Shown: positions 1-12,613, counted from the first letter of the stretch. The stretch: 64,000 nucleotides of DNA from Hsuehochloa calcarea (GCA_036346395.1 CM070601.1:17543763-17607762), one strand, 5' to 3'. Notes: generated by a model not told the origin, from the letters alone. Made by a program: numbers and translations.

Positions 1-1118
1 TGAAAAAGTGCAAACCTTAAAGAACATCGAATGAATGAAAATTCAACTATTTTGATAAAAGAAAACAACCGAATGATATTTAGCAAAACCGTAAATTCAA
101 TTTAAACACCAATTTATCTAGCTATATCTACATACATGTTATCATGATTTTTCACTTCTTAATCAATTTTATTGGATCCGTAACTTTAGCAGCATACATG
201 ATAAATGGTTACACCAGTTGTCATTACAATTCCTTTTGCGAAAGGCTGTCGTAATACTTATTCAGTTATCCTCACACTGTACCAAACGAGCAATCTAAGG
301 CTAAGATTGAAGAACATTGAATCTAAAAAGCTATCGTCATACTTTGAACCAACTCCAACACCTTAACAAGTCGTAATCGCTGAAAATCTTAATTCCATGC
401 ATAAAGATAACTTTGAAATGGTCGTTTTCTTTCTGTCGTAGTGCTCCTACTTGACCTCTCCATTTCATATCAGCAGCTACAACACTCATAGATAAAACAG
501 CCATATGAGTACAGCTAGAACTATGATAATCCATATCCACTAGGTATTTTCTTGTCGTCGCTATCCGAACATGCACATAATCCTTTAGGGAGAAAAACCA
601 TCACCATAAGTACCAAATGTTGACTTCTTAGACCATTCTCCAAACCCACTAAGCAAAAAACAACATCCTAAGTCCAACTAATCCAAGATTAGACCAACAG
701 GGGCACTACGGTAAATTCCCCCCGGCGATCCATGCATGCACGGACGCATCTGGAAGGCCTAGATGGTCCGGCCCGCCCGACCCAACGGCGTAGATAATTC
801 GCGGAAAAATTGTTAGAGCACGCGGGAGACGGCATGCGGGTCACGTGCCTCGACATCTTATAATTCCTTCTCTCCTGCCTCCGGCGAAGCAACCGGTGGC
901 TGCGCGCGTAATTTCTGGCAACTCCGGGCGCCGGTGGCACGCCAGTGTAATTAAACCCGAACCCCCGTCGCCATTCTCGTAGGACGTAGCCTCCCGCTCC
1001 TCTTTTTTAAATGCTGATTTCGCCTTTAACCCTTGCTTAGAGCGGTGTTTAAGAGGTGGTGGTACTGGTGAATTAATCGGTGGAGGTGGGAGTAGCTGTG
1101 GGTCGCGGCGATCCGGGC
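1..1118. other. 5' flank and probable promoter/5' UTR of the SnRK1-beta gene
   Basis: No gene was recognised here. Roughly the first 670 bases are AT-rich with only short open frames lacking any family resemblance. From about 700 the composition turns GC-rich, as usual just upstream of a grass gene. I see no clear TATA box; the 5' UTR most likely lies within about 950-1118. An in-frame upstream ATG at 1080 would add 13 residues, but the start at 1119 is preferred because it exposes an N-terminal Met-Gly myristoylation signal. Confidence 0.4.
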
Positions 1119-4100
1119 ATGGGGAACGCGAGCGCCAAGGAGGGGGAGAACGGCCACGTGGCGGCGTCGCCGGAGCCGCCAGCCATCGGCGGGGAGAGCA
1201 TGGATGAGGCCGCGGCGCGGCCGCCGCCGGTGGACGCCGTGATTCGGCAGCTGCCTCCTCCCGTGCCCTACCTCTTCGCACCGCAGGTGACGAGTTTTTA
1301 CCCGAAAAGGCAAAAAAGAGAGAAGGAAACCCTCTTTTGGTATTCTTGATGATTTTTTGCGTGATAAAACATGGCTCCTTTGTTGCTGGTTCGTGTGAAT
1401 CTCTCATGCGTAGGCGTGCAGTTCTTAAAAATTCGTGCTTGATTGTTTCATGCTGCTCCTTGGTGATCAAAATTACTTTTACTCGCTATGGAGTTTCATC
1501 TTTTTGCTGGGGTTTTCTTGATTAGTTTAGCACTGGTTGCGAGAAAAACTGGGTGGTTTTTCTGTGAATTATCAGCTCTTGCATCAGTCATTAGATAGAT
1601 CCATCCGGTGTTCAAAACTTGAAATGGCAACTTGATTTGCTTTAAGCCTTCAACTGTAGTAGTAACGCATAGCAGAAGCTGTAACTTGTATAGACCAGAT
1701 CTATAGCTAAACTGCAACTTGTAGATCTTTCTGATATTCTCAAAAGAGTGGGTTCTTGTTTAGGATATAGCTAGAACTTGTCTTTGCAAGAAAAAAACTT
1801 TGGTAAAGACGAGTTGGTAGATTGGTTGCACCTGGATTCTGCAAACGGATTTGGTAGCTCTGAATCTTGGTTTAGGCCCGGTCTTGTGGGCAAGTTGATC
1901 CTCCTTTCTCTAATGGCGCATAACCTTTTTATCCTTCAGTTAGATATTTAGCTGTAGTGGCACTAAATTACTAGATAATCTAAATATTGTTGATCCTTTC
2001 ATTTTCCTCGGTGTTTACATCGCTGCGACAAAATCGTTACTACCTGATGTTGTTTTGAGGGCGTTTGGTTTCGTTTGTGTTAAACATATACTGTGTGCTA
2101 AGAGTGTGGTGGGACATCGCAAAGCAAGTTGTTTTCTCTTGGTTCTGGAATAGTCCTCATGAAAGAATAATTATGTAATGCGTCATGTTCTAGAAACGTG
2201 TTTCACGATTGAAGAGTGTTTTTGGGGCTTATTTAGCGTTTTTTAAAAAACTAAATAGCAAGTGTAGTCTTTAACTTCGAAATGATAGAATTGACATCCC
2301 TATTGCCCCGTTCTCAATCTGTGGCAGGCTGACATACGAGCGTGGTAGGTATTTGCCGTGATACTGTTTTTTGCAATTTCGTACAGGCTATGACTATTTT
2401 TGCTATTGAATTATTTTTACCAATTCAGCCGAAGACTCTACTATTGGATATATACAAGTACTTTATCCAGTACTGGTTAAATAAATGCAATCAGATGTGC
2501 AATAGTACATAGTATTTTGGACTGAATTTGGCAGCATGTGGTAAGGAGCAGAACATGTCACATGATTTATTTATATCATGTTTATTCTGATTACATTCTG
2601 CTTTCAGTGATTTTTGGTGGTGCTTTAATTCTTGGGTTATTTATCTAGAGCATATTGCCTTGCTATTCTGTTATGTAATATCAATGCATATGAACATCCT
2701 TTCTCAAAAATAAAAAAAGAAAGGAAAAAAATGCATATGGAACATCAGAATATACTGTACATTTTTAATTGTAAAGCCAATCAACACAGTTCTGGTGGGG
2801 CATGTCAACTGATCATAGGTTTTCTTGGACCGGAGCACTGTAATCAGTCAATTATCCTTTCACCTACAATTTACAAGGGAACGAACCGGCTGGTCCTTGA
2901 GTATGTGGGTTAGTACCCCCAGTAGGACCTTAAGTTTGGTAGGTATTTGCTTACTTATATTGATCAAGTAGACGTGTTATGCAGTAGAAGTAAATGAACA
3001 CCATATGTGATGCTGGGGTTGAAATTACTAAACCTTGTCCCGGCAGTAGCTTTCTTAAGTGCCCCCTAATTGGTTACGTCTTGTTTTTTGTATCTACTTT
3101 ATTCAGGCCGGCCCTAAAAAGGCCGCCGTAGTTCATTAAAAAACCATATGTGATCCAGCAACATTTCATATTCCTGAAAACTGTGCTATGGTGCGTTTGC
3201 CCTGTAACTTTGTGGTCGTCTCATTACAAATGTATGTAACCCTCCGGTAAGTGCCAGTTATTAATGTTTCTTTTTATCCCCCCTTAGATGGAGACGGTTG
3301 GCATACTAAAGCATCCAGTCTCCTTTTTTCAAGAACACGTAAGAGCCTTACACATCGTTCCATTAAGAAGAAGAACAAAGTTACAACCAGGATACACAGA
3401 CAACAATGAACGAAAGCGAAAGGAAGGCAGAGCCCTAGGACAAGGAGGAGGAAAAACAACCAAAAAGACACCACAAATGACCTAAGTTATATATCTCCTG
3501 GTTATAGACGCCTCCCGACCTTGAGTATGTGCCACGCGCTAAAGGCGATGCTCATTATGAATCTGCTGCATTAGAATAGCTAAGGGACTCGTCTCATTAT
3601 TGAAAACCCTATTGTTGCACTCCTTCCAGAGCATCCAGGAAACTAGGATGACGCAGGTATCGAAATCCTTTCCTTGAGAAGATACGGTCCCTCATGCAGA
3701 AAGCCAGTGATGTTGGAAGGAAAGTTGCCCGACCGGGACTGCTCCTGGCAGACCCACACGCGTGAGGAATTGTGATCAAACCTGGGAGGTTGTGGTGTAG
3801 TCGACAAGAAGGTGGTCGGTAGTCTCTTGGAAGTGTCCGCAGAAAACGCAGGTACCTTGGTTTGGAAGTCCACGACGCTGGAGGCGGTCCGCCATCCAGC
3901 AACGACGAACTGACTGGTAACCACACGAACAATTTGCACTTCAGAGGGGCCCTTGTGTGCCAAATAGCCTCCGCACTCGGAGTCTCACATGAACCCAAAA
4001 AGAAAGCTTTGTAAGCCGACTTGGAGGAATATTGTCTTGAGGCTTCCCAACGCCATATGATCCCGTCTTGCTGCCTGCGGTAAGATAAATGGTTTGCAAG

Positions 4101-7100
4101 GCTCCCCAGAGACGAAGGATCTCGCCAATACAGCGAGCATCAATAGGGCCCCTGATGTTCGAAAACCAGGCGGCGTCATGTAGAGCTTGGGCGACCGATC
4201 TTCTTTTCCGCAGGCATGAAGGAATCGCCTTAGTCAGTTGAGGGGAAATGTTGGGGATACTACGACTGTTGAGCCAGCGATCCGAGTTGAACGATGAGCG
4301 AAGCGTTGAACATGTTTTCTTCCACACAGCCAGCTCGCGCCAACAGACCCTTCCAAGGTCTTGTCGGCCAAGTCCTTTGAAACCAAAGCCAACGGAGGCG
4401 AAAGGCCTTGCCTAGAACATGTAGATTGTGTAAACCCAGGCTGCCGTATTGGATGGGTCGACAGCCGATCGGCCAAGCAACTAGACAATGTTCTCCCGAC
4501 ACATTTTTTGTTCCTTTCCAAAGAAACACTCTCCTCCTTTTGTCAATTTCTTTAATAACTACAAGCGATGGATCGAGCACCATGAAACTATACACTGGGA
4601 TGGAAGTCAACACAGACCTAGTCAGCACTAACCGACCTCCTTGAGATAGCATCCCTGCTTGCCAAGCTTACAGGCGGTTTGTGACCTTGTCAATTAATGG
4701 TTGAAAATTGGCCTTAGATGGTTTCCTCAAGGACAGTGACAGTCCGAGATATTTGCAAGGAAAGTCTGAAATTGCGCATCTCAGTTCACTGGTGATGAGT
4801 TGTACTTCATCAGTGCTGCACCGTATTGGCAAGATGGTACTCTTGGCAAGGTTTGTTTTCAACCCCGACGCCTCGTCGAGGAGCTGCAATATTTGTTTGA
4901 TGACGTGCAGATCTGAGGCAACCGGGTGAGGAAGATTGTTGCGTCGTCAGCGTATAGAGATAGTCAGTGTGGAATATCTCGTGGGTCACCGATCGGACGA
5001 AGCAAGGAGATGGACCCTACCACCGTGAGGAGGTTGTTCATAACATCCATGGCGATGATGAAAAGCATGGGCTACAATGGATCTCCCTGGCGCAAGCCGC
5101 GACCATGCCAAATGGGCCGACCTGGGTTACCGTTAATGATAACCCGAGTGGAAGCTGATCTGAACATGATGCATAGCCACTCACGCTACTTTGGCCCGAA
5201 ACCCTTATGCGTAAGAACCTCTAGCAGAAAAGGACAAGACAAGGTGTCGAAAGCCTGGGCAATGTCCAACTTAAAGAGGAAAACCGCTCTCTTCTGCTGG
5301 TGAAGGACACACGCTGACCGTCTCACTAGAAGGAAGTTATCTTAGATCAACCACGACTTGGTGAAAGCTGACTGGTTAGGCGAGACGAGCTTGGCGAGAT
5401 GTGGGGCTAGTCTCTTGGCCAAGACTTAATTTGGAGAATATCTTGGCAAAGCTATGTACCAAGCTTATAGGTCGATAATCTCGGGCTTCCTCGGCATCCA
5501 GCCTCTTAGGCAGAAGTGTGGTCAAAGCTTGGTTGAGGAGTCCGAAGTCCCCCCCCCCCCATGCAACCAAGGCAGTGAAAAACCTCCATGACGTCGAGCT
5601 TAATAAACTCCCAACAGTGTACTATCAGGTCCAGGCGCCTTTCCTGGAGGTAGGCTTCTAATGGCTTCCCACACCTCTTGCTTTGAGAAGGGAGCATCAA
5701 TTGCCGACAAGTCGATGGAAGGGACACTGAGGAATTCCAAGTCCAGAGTGTGGGCGTGGGGTATCGACTTTCCAATGAGATTGACAAAGTGCATATGAAA
5801 GGCCTCCTCTAGTTGGGGCTGCTCCACAATCCACTCCCCGTCAACTTTGAGCTTAGTGATGAAGTTGCGTCGTTTGGATTGATTGGCATGAAGGTGAAAG
5901 AAATGTGTGCTAGCGTCTCCTTCATGCATCCACCGAATGCGCGACCGTTGTCGTGCTATAGTGTGCTGGAGAGAACAAAGGCCAAGAAGTTTCTTTTTTA
6001 GCTCCGGACGGAGCCACTGTTCCCAAGGCGAAAGCAGCTGCCTTTCTTCGGCCAAGTCAAATTGCCAAATGAGCTCATTGGCCATTTGGATTTGTTGGCG
6101 GACATTACCACAGTTGCGCTGGCTTGAGCTTTTCAAGGCTTTGGATGTTGTTTTGAAGAGCATGTCCAGGCGGTGGATCGGATCTCGAATGGTGGTATCA
6201 CAGCGCCACGCCGCTTTTGCCGCCTCTTGAAACCCCAGCAGCTTGAACCAGAATGACTCGAAGTGAAATCTTTTGTAGGTGGGGAATGTGAACGACATAG
6301 ATAGTAGCAAAGGGCAATGATCCGAGGCCGTTAACGACAATGCGCGAAGAAAACAATCGAGGAATAAAGTTTCCTAGGCGGTCGAAACAAAGACCATGTC
6401 AATCCGCTCCAAGGTAGGTCTTTCCCGAGCATTTGTCCAGATAAAGGCTCTCCCATTCAAGTGTATCTCTTTTAGCTGAAGGTCATCAATTACCCGCCTG
6501 AAACTACCCATTTGCCGCCTGTTTAGCCGGGTATTGCTCTTGTCTACCGCGTGGAGGACGAGGTTGAAATCTCCAAGCGGTCCAGAGCCTGCCTAGGGAG
6601 ACACGGACATCCCTTAGCTCCTAGAGGAACCCAGCTTTGAGGGTGTCATCCAGTGGCGGAGCCAGGATTTCGTAAGGCCTCGGGCCCAAAACTAACAAAC
6701 CGGATAAGATGTGATATAATCACAAATTCAAAGCATCATCACAAATATTCTCTAATACCTTTAGGATCGCCGGTGCCTGAGGATGCTGGGGGGCGGGGGC
6801 GCCTACCTCTTCGTCTCCGGGTGAGGAGAGGAGGGGGCGGTGTGGGAGCTGGGCGGCGCCGTGGCGGAGAGGAGGTGGGGGCCGGGGTGGCCTTGCCGGC
6901 TGCCGCCAGGCTGACCGAGCCCCGAGGAGGCGGGGCGACATACGGACTCCGTTCTCTGGCCTCCGGGTGAGGAGAGGAGGCGGTGGGCACAGATCTAGCC
7001 TCCGGCCGAGCCGACCGGCGCGGCGACGCGCTAGAAGGAAGGGGAGTTGCGGCTGCGCGCGAAGCGAGCGAGCGAAGGCGCGAGCGGCTAGACCAGCAAG

Positions 7101-10100
7101 AAGACAGCCACGTGGGAGCGGCAATGCCGGCAAGGAGCTGAATCGGCGCAGGCGGCACGGAGGCCGGCGCGAAGCACCAGCAGATCCGCCAGCGAGGAGC
7201 TGGAAGCTCGAACCGAGCGGCGGGCGCAGATCTGGCGGGAGCCAGGAGAAATGGGGGCATGGGCGGGGCCGGGAGAAATGGGCGGGGGAGACGGGGAAGA
7301 TGGGGCGAGGAGAGATGGGGCCGGGGAGATGGGGCGAGGAACGGGGGCCGGGGAGATGGGGCGGGCGGGGCGGGGGAGCGGGGAGATGGGGGCGGGGGAG
7401 GGGAGATGGGGCGGGGAACTGGGGCCGGGAGATGGGGCGGGGGAGCTAGGGAGATGGGGCGCGGGGCCGAGCCTGGGGAGATGGGGACGGGCGGGGGGGA
7501 GTCGGGGAAGATGGGGGCGGGGGTAGAAATGGGAGGCGGGGGCAGCCGGGGGAAGAGGTGGGTGATTGGGGGGCGTGGGCCGGGGAGTCGGAGAGAAATA
7601 GCAGGGGAGCTGGGTGCTGGGCATGTCTGCTGGGCCGGCCGGCTCGGGCCGGCCGGGTAAGTCTAGGGCCTCTTTACTGTGCTACTTATTTTTTGCTATA
7701 CTTGCTAAAAATTTCTATTTACCTTTTCTCTGGGCCTCGGGCCGTTGCCCAACCGGCCCCTGGTGTCATCGGTAGGGCCATAAACAGCCGAGAGCCAAGT
7801 GAAAGTTCCACATGAAATTCGACTTTGCGTTGATTTCAGAGACAACGACCTTAGTTGAGATCCAAGCTAAATGGATGTCCTCTTGTTTGGGTGGCTGACA
7901 AATAACAAAACCCGTCAAAGGCAGGGCCAAGGATTTCCGTTACTAGGGTGGTTTCAATTACATCGAGCTTAGTCTCTTGGAAGCAAATGACCGCCGCGAG
8001 AGAGGTGAGCACCGTGTTGCTGACTACGGTTCTTTTCGCCCGAACGTTTCAATTAAGGAAATTTAAATTCTGATGAGCCATCCAGATACAACGGGTTTAA
8101 GATGAGCGACTGGCGACATAGGGCAGAGGCTCCTGCGCGCCCTAGCATGCTGACAACGGCAGTGGCGTTGAGGGCTCCTCGGCCACTTCTGCCTTCGGGG
8201 GTTCTGTCAGCTCAAACGGTAGAGATACCGGGACTGGTATCCTGAAGATAGCAGCTAGTGCGACGATGTGTGTTCCCAGGAGAGGTGAGCGTCGAAGAGC
8301 TCTTTGAGCTTGGCCAACGCAGCGCTGTGATCCTGGGAGAACCCGAGCTCCCTGGCCAGCAGGAGTTGTGTGTGTTGTCCTTCCGAAACCATCTTTCTTG
8401 ACTTCGCCGCTAACCGCTGGCTTCGTCGAGGCGCTGAGCCGGAGATTGGCGGGCGTGCTGAGCGCTGAATACTTGGAGAATGCAGGACGGGCGTATCCAG
8501 GTTTAGCTTTGCCCATCGAGAGTAGGTCAGCAACGTTGCTCTAGGCTTCGCAACCGAACCAACTAGGTCAACCGAGTCTGGGCAGTTTGCAGACAAAGCA
8601 GCCAGCGATGCTCCTTCTCCCAAGGAAGGGAGTCGTGGTTCAGACTGACGAATTGGCTCGCTGATGGTGACATCCAAAGCTACCTCGTCGCCGAAAGGAG
8701 CTGGTGCAGACACCTCCGTCCGCTGAGAGAGGTCTGGGCCGACCTTAGTCGGCTCCTGGCGAGTGGTGGACGTCAAAGGAGTTGGCTTCTGCGACGCTCA
8801 CGGGAGGGGAACTAGGAGTAGCCAGCTGATCTTCCGGAATAGGAATGGGGGCAGGTGAGCCTTTTGCTTCGGGCGAGGAGAAGGCTGGGTGATGCAGCTG
8901 AGAGTGGCAAGGGGGGTGCAGTGGGTTACCACCCAGAGGCTCAAAAGGAGTGGCGGAAGCATGTAAGCCCCTCTCTGAGGTAGGCGACCGGGAGGTGAGA
9001 ACCATATTAGGCAAGGTCACGGGAGCACCCGAGTGGCTTACCTGGCGCACAGCCCCCCATGGCCAAGGCGTAGCCAGCATCCCCAGCCCCGAAGCGGTGG
9101 GACCTTCTTCTGACACGGTTACCTTGCTTATCACCAATTCCATTTTGACCTATGAAAAGTTATATACATTATTAACCCTTTCAGATCCTGTAATAGTGGG
9201 AGATATGCGCATCATGACAAGTTGGAATCTATTACTTTGGTCATCTTTCATCATAGGGTGTTGCCAACTCGTATTCATTTTGGAGTTGGGACAACCCAAA
9301 TGTATGAGCATTATTGCTGGCCCTGCTTAAACTGACAGGTAAGTGCACCTTGCAGGTTTCTGTTGCTCCATTGCAGAGATCTACTGAATTTTCTCCTGTT
9401 TTTCACAATTCATGGATAAATGGCTCGGAGGAACCCAACAACCACCCCCAGGAGAAGGGAATTCCAACTTTGATTACATGGAGTCAAGGAGGTAATGAGG
9501 TGTTTGTGGAAGGGTCATGGGATAACTGGACTTCAAGGTATATGCTTTACATAACAAGAAGATTTGCATGTTCAATTTTTTTTTGTCACGTTTCAGAAGT
9601 AAGATGCTGAAATACGAAAATTCGGTACACTATTCTCAGGAGGGCATTAGAGAGGTCCGGAAAAGATCACACCATCTTGTTGGTTCTGCCATCTGGAGTA
9701 TATCATTACAGGATCATCGTCGACGGGGAACTGAGTTATGCCCCTGAACTACCTCATGTGACTGATGAGAGAGGGCAGGTGGCCAACGTCCTCGATGTCC
9801 ATGTCAGTAAGGATTACATGTGTTTATTTCAACATCGAACTGGCGAAAACCTAACGGCAAAGGCAGACAAAAATTACTGGGCCATTTTTCTCTGGCCTGC
9901 TCTAAGAGGAATGCAGCTTCTTGGTTTTATCTGAAAACATTTTTGTTTTGAATAGGATTATGTTCCGGAAAGCCTGGACAGCGTGGCAGAATTCGACGGA
10001 CCTCCATCACCTGAACACAGCTACGATCTGCAGCTCCCGGGAGACGAGGAGTTTGCGAAGGAGCCGCCCACCCTGCCACCTCAGCTTCTCATGTCTGTCC

Positions 10101-10270
10101 TTGGTGGCACCGATAACTCTGACGAACACGCTCAGAAGCCACAGCACGTTGTCCTCAACCATCTGTTCATCGAGAAAGGATGGGGATCACAGTCTCTGCT
10201 CGCCCTTGGAGTCACTCACCGGTTTCAATCCAAGTATGTGAGCTTCGTGCTCTACAAACCGCTGAGGTGA
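1119..10270 (+). CDS. SnRK1 (AMPK-type) kinase complex beta subunit, AKINbeta-like, 4 exons
   Basis: Scaffold/regulatory subunit of the heterotrimeric energy-sensing kinase SnRK1, which bridges the catalytic alpha and the gamma-type subunits. Exons: 1119-1286, 9356-9537, 9640-9802, 9956-10270; all introns are GT-AG and the frame stays open, giving 275 aa, normal for the family. Residues 1-8 read MGNASAKE, a typical N-myristoylation signal, followed by a Pro/Ala-rich variable segment. A glycogen-binding-type CBM48 module spans about 92-168 (ITWSQGG, VEGSWDNW, YHYRIIVDGE). The C-terminal ASC/AMPKBI domain, about 187-275, starts with SPEHSYDLQLP and ends with VSFVLYKPLR. Intron 1 is 8.07 kb and holds an antisense LINE with a hAT-like insertion. 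I chose 1119 over the in-frame ATG at 1080 because of the myristoylation motif. Family assignment is secure; which beta isoform it is, less so. Confidence 0.93.
1287..3270. other. Proximal part of SnRK1-beta intron 1, no feature seen
   Basis: About 2 kb of moderately AT-rich intron sequence between exon 1 and the LINE insertion. Reading frames are short and match nothing I recognise. It is probably the original intron plus old, unrecognisable insertions. Confidence 0.5.
6651..7762. mobile_element. Non-autonomous hAT-like element inserted in the LINE
   Basis: The insertion is bounded by a perfect 8-bp target duplication GTGTCATC at 6643-6650 and 7763-7770. Its ends are imperfect inverted repeats: CAGTGGCGGAGCC on the left, and CAGGGGCCGG reading inward from the right. 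The 8-bp duplication and CAG-type ends point to the hAT superfamily. Removing it rejoins the LINE endonuclease. No transposase is encoded; the interior is very GC-rich and carries a G-rich minisatellite. Confidence 0.78.
7240..7560. repeat. G-rich minisatellite inside the hAT-like element
   Basis: Degenerate tandem units around GGGGAGATGGGGCGGG, about 14-20 bp each, cover about 300 bp. Nearly every unit has runs of three to six G on the + strand, so the RNA of the SnRK1-beta intron would carry many potential G-quadruplexes. Long open frames here on both strands are low-complexity artefacts (Gly/Arg or Pro/Ser repeats). Confidence 0.85.
8142..9143 (-). pseudogene. LINE ORF1 (gag-like) C-terminal remnant
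   Basis: Two overlapping minus-strand frames (9143-8745 and 8776-8255) together encode a Pro/Ser-rich stretch ending in a basic RRSQRLAAKSRK motif that is common in ORF1 proteins of grass LINEs, followed by a Leu-rich tail. At least one frameshift breaks it, and the N-terminal RNA-binding/zinc-knuckle part is absent because the element is 5'-truncated. Assignment rests on position upstream of ORF2 and on the basic motif. Confidence 0.55.
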
Positions 10271-10540
10271 CTGGAAGAAGAAAAGAATGGTGACTAGGGA
10301 CTGATGGAACTGAATAAGGTGTAGCTGACAATGTGTACAGAAGGGAAATGCAGGGGCCCTTGTTCTTTGATACTGCTCTTGTAACCTTGTGCGTCTTTTT
10401 TTTTCCTTTTCCTTTTCTTTCTTTCTTCAATAAGCTGTTCTTGTAGCATGAGGTTTCAACAGCCTGAACTCCTTGAGAAAATGAGACTAGGGAGAGTTGG
10501 AAAACAACCTTCCAACATGCACGCTTCATGTCACTGATTA
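10271..10540 (+). other. 3' UTR of the SnRK1-beta gene (approximate)
   Basis: Follows the TGA at 10268-10270. It contains T-rich stretches and an AATAAG element at about 10428, which could act as a near-upstream poly(A) element. The exact cleavage site cannot be seen. The next 575 bp (10541-11115) hold nothing I can support. Confidence 0.45.
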
Positions 10541-11705
10541 ATTCGTGGTCTTAAAGTATGGAAGCTTCTGATTGTGCAAATATCTAGTATTGTTCTGTGA
10601 TGGGGAGAAACTGAAAGAAAATGCCTGGGAATGAGACCAGCTACTACTTAAGAATTCAATTGTTTCGTCTGGATAAAGTTGAAGTGTCAATTTGCTGTAG
10701 ACGTACGTAACTAAGACAAGGAAAGAAAAGGATCCATACATGTGATGTGGATGTTCACCGCACAAAGAAACACGAGACGATAGCGTCTTGCGATCACAAG
10801 CTACCAGCATTTGTCAAAAGGCTCTAACAGCGACTGTCGCAAAGGAAGTGTGATTCCAGCTGATCTTCTGAAACAAAGACATTGAGCTACTCATCAATCA
10901 ATCGTCCAAATGCTTGCACAGTCTCAGCTTCTTTCTAACCACTCGTATATAGTTAGAATCCTTATCTACTATGTACAGTAGCATTAGTTACTGAACCAAA
11001 CCAACTCAAACCACGATTTTGTTGTAATTTTCATAAATACTGCTTTGAGATATGATCACAGCATTGGAAATTCGGGCTGTGGATACCTGCTGGTTGCATA
11101 TGAGGTTCTATGCTACTCTGAAACGGTGGTGACCGTTCTTGGAATCTTGCTTGATGCGCGGCGCAAAGGAAGCAACCGATGCCGCCAGGGGAGGCCGAGG
11201 TGTCCCGGCGGCCTGGATCGCCTGCACGGGTGGGCGTCGTGGTCGCCGCTAAAGCCCGCGCTTGGAGTCTAAGGCACCACCAGGTCCTACACCGACATGG
11301 TGCATACCAAACGCAGCACCACGACGACGGCGACCACCGCTCCTCCAGTGCCGCCGCCGCCGCGCCCGCGCGGACGGGAGTGTCGGTGGAAAGTTTGCGA
11401 AAGGTCCCCAATAGAAGCCCAGTCGCGGATAAAATACACATCTTGTTTGGCCGCTTCGACGGTAGCTTTTCTAAATAAAACCTCCTCAGATTTACATTTC
11501 AAACAAATGATCCCCCAATGACGCGATCCAATTTGGTTGGCTCGTAACCGTTAGATCCAACCTGGACAGTCAAGATTGGGCCACAGCAGAACTGGCGCAA
11601 CACTTTTTACAAAAAAGGACTCGTCAAACTACACTTCTCTCAAAACCACCTCTCTCGCTGTGCCAGGCTATTTGTTCGAGCAAATGCCGCCGCCGCCTCC
11701 CATCC

Positions 11706-12030
11706 TCTTAAAGTATCTCCAATAATGCTGTCTCTAATTTTGCTATATCATCTCTATATCATCGGAAGACAAATTTAGAGAAAACACATTCAATAAACTG
11801 TCTCTAGCAAGTTGTCTCTAACATTCATGTTAAACTTATAATATTCTCATTCCTTTACCCTTCTCTCATATGTACTGGTTATTTTATCTTGGTTCATGTG
11901 TAGATATAGTTGTTTGAGGAAGAGACGACTTCCCTTCTCTCTCATATTTCTATCTCTTCCACCTAAAATTTTACTGCCATAAAAAAACTAACCAACGACT
12001 GACATAACAAAATTGCAAATGCACTTAGAC
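11706..12030. mobile_element. MITE-like insertion in dispersed repeat A
   Basis: About 325 bp of AT-rich sequence absent from the related copy at 39.7 kb. Its ends are roughly inverted: left TTAAAGTATCTCCAAT, right (reading inward) TCTAAGTGCATTTGCAAT. The start resembles the common grass MITE opening with TCTCCAA. It has no coding capacity. A TTA/TAA-type target duplication is possible but not certain. Confidence 0.5.
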
Positions 12031-12604
12031 GCGCCCGCCTCTGCCCTTTCTCCACCTCGACAAAGCTTGGACCTTGGATTGTTTTAGCGTGGAAGGGAGT
12101 TTTTTTCCTACTTATGGCGTCGTTTTTAATAAAAGTGATTGTTCACGGGTTGTAATATTAAAAATAGCACAACGAATGTGTCGAGGGTCGGCATGCGTCT
12201 AAAATCGTGCCTCTTGCGTCCGGATTTTATCCCCATTGTTCCTGGAAGGACCGAACGCGCCTCGTGCCGCCACATCGCTGCTACCGCGCCCTTGGGGGGC
12301 CAGACAAGCCGCCTCCATGCCCCTAGGGTATGGCATCCCCTTTGCAGCTCCTCCTCGCTCGGATGCCGCCATGAGGCCCTATTGGTATCCCCTCGCCTGG
12401 ACGCTAGCCCCTACCGTGCCACTATGGCAAGGTATTGCCATGATCCTGCGCCCGAATTCCTGCCCGTCTCATTCTCCGTCCCATCCATCACGTCCATGCC
12501 CCCTATGTATGCGAATGATTCCCCGCATGCAAAAAACATCGCGCGGGAGGGAATCTGATTCCCCTCCCGTCGCTTCGCTGTCTACGGGAATTGCATTCGT
12601 GCGA

Positions 12605-12613
12605 CTATAAATA
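12605..12613 (+). promoter_or_regulatory. TATA-box-like element of repeat copy A
   Basis: TATAAATA followed by CCGGAGTCGCTCTC, conserved almost exactly in the second copy at 14894. Position and conservation suggest a core promoter belonging to the repeat family; no downstream gene remains intact here. Confidence 0.4.

Larger units (their letters stand above)
3609..8081 (-). pseudogene. LINE ORF2: endonuclease, reverse transcriptase and zf-RVT domain, broken
   Basis: The minus-strand start near 8081 gives the opening of an apurinic-type endonuclease (MAHQNLNFLN, an in-frame stop, then NVR and CFQETKLD). Its second half follows the hAT insertion (about 6580-6300: NLVLHAVDKSNTRLNRRQMG, TASDHCPLL). 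The longest intact stretch, 6340-5600, leads into the RT domain (IRSLPPGKAPGPD). The catalytic YADD motif lies at 4954-4943, and a downstream segment reads GLKTNLAKSTILPI (about 4866-4825). The zf-RVT-like C-terminal region is at 3998-3609. Multiple stops and frameshifts show it is dead. Confidence 0.88.
3270..9150 (-). mobile_element. 5'-truncated L1-type LINE retrotransposon, antisense in intron 1 of SnRK1-beta
   Basis: Read on the minus strand, the element runs from ORF1 remnants (9143-8142) through ORF2 (about 8081-3609) to a Leu/Phe-rich 3' end (3474-3274) typical of grass LINEs, with an A-rich tail near 3326-3332. The N-terminal part of ORF1 is missing, so it is 5'-truncated. Stops and frameshifts are scattered throughout; it cannot move on its own. 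A hAT-like element (6651-7762) splits the endonuclease domain. A poly-C/poly-G tract lies at about 5549-5558. I could not identify a target-site duplication, so both ends are approximate. Confidence 0.85.

Noticed and set aside
337..576. 79-codon minus-strand frame near the window start
   Set aside because: Matches nothing I recognise and is short enough to occur by chance.
3299..3325. Possible LINE target-site duplication next to the A-rich tail
   Set aside because: No matching sequence was found near the 5' end of the LINE at about 9145-9350.
6967..7660. Several long open frames on both strands
   Set aside because: All lie in GC-rich DNA and the G-rich minisatellite; low-complexity Gly/Arg or Pro/Ser products with no domain.
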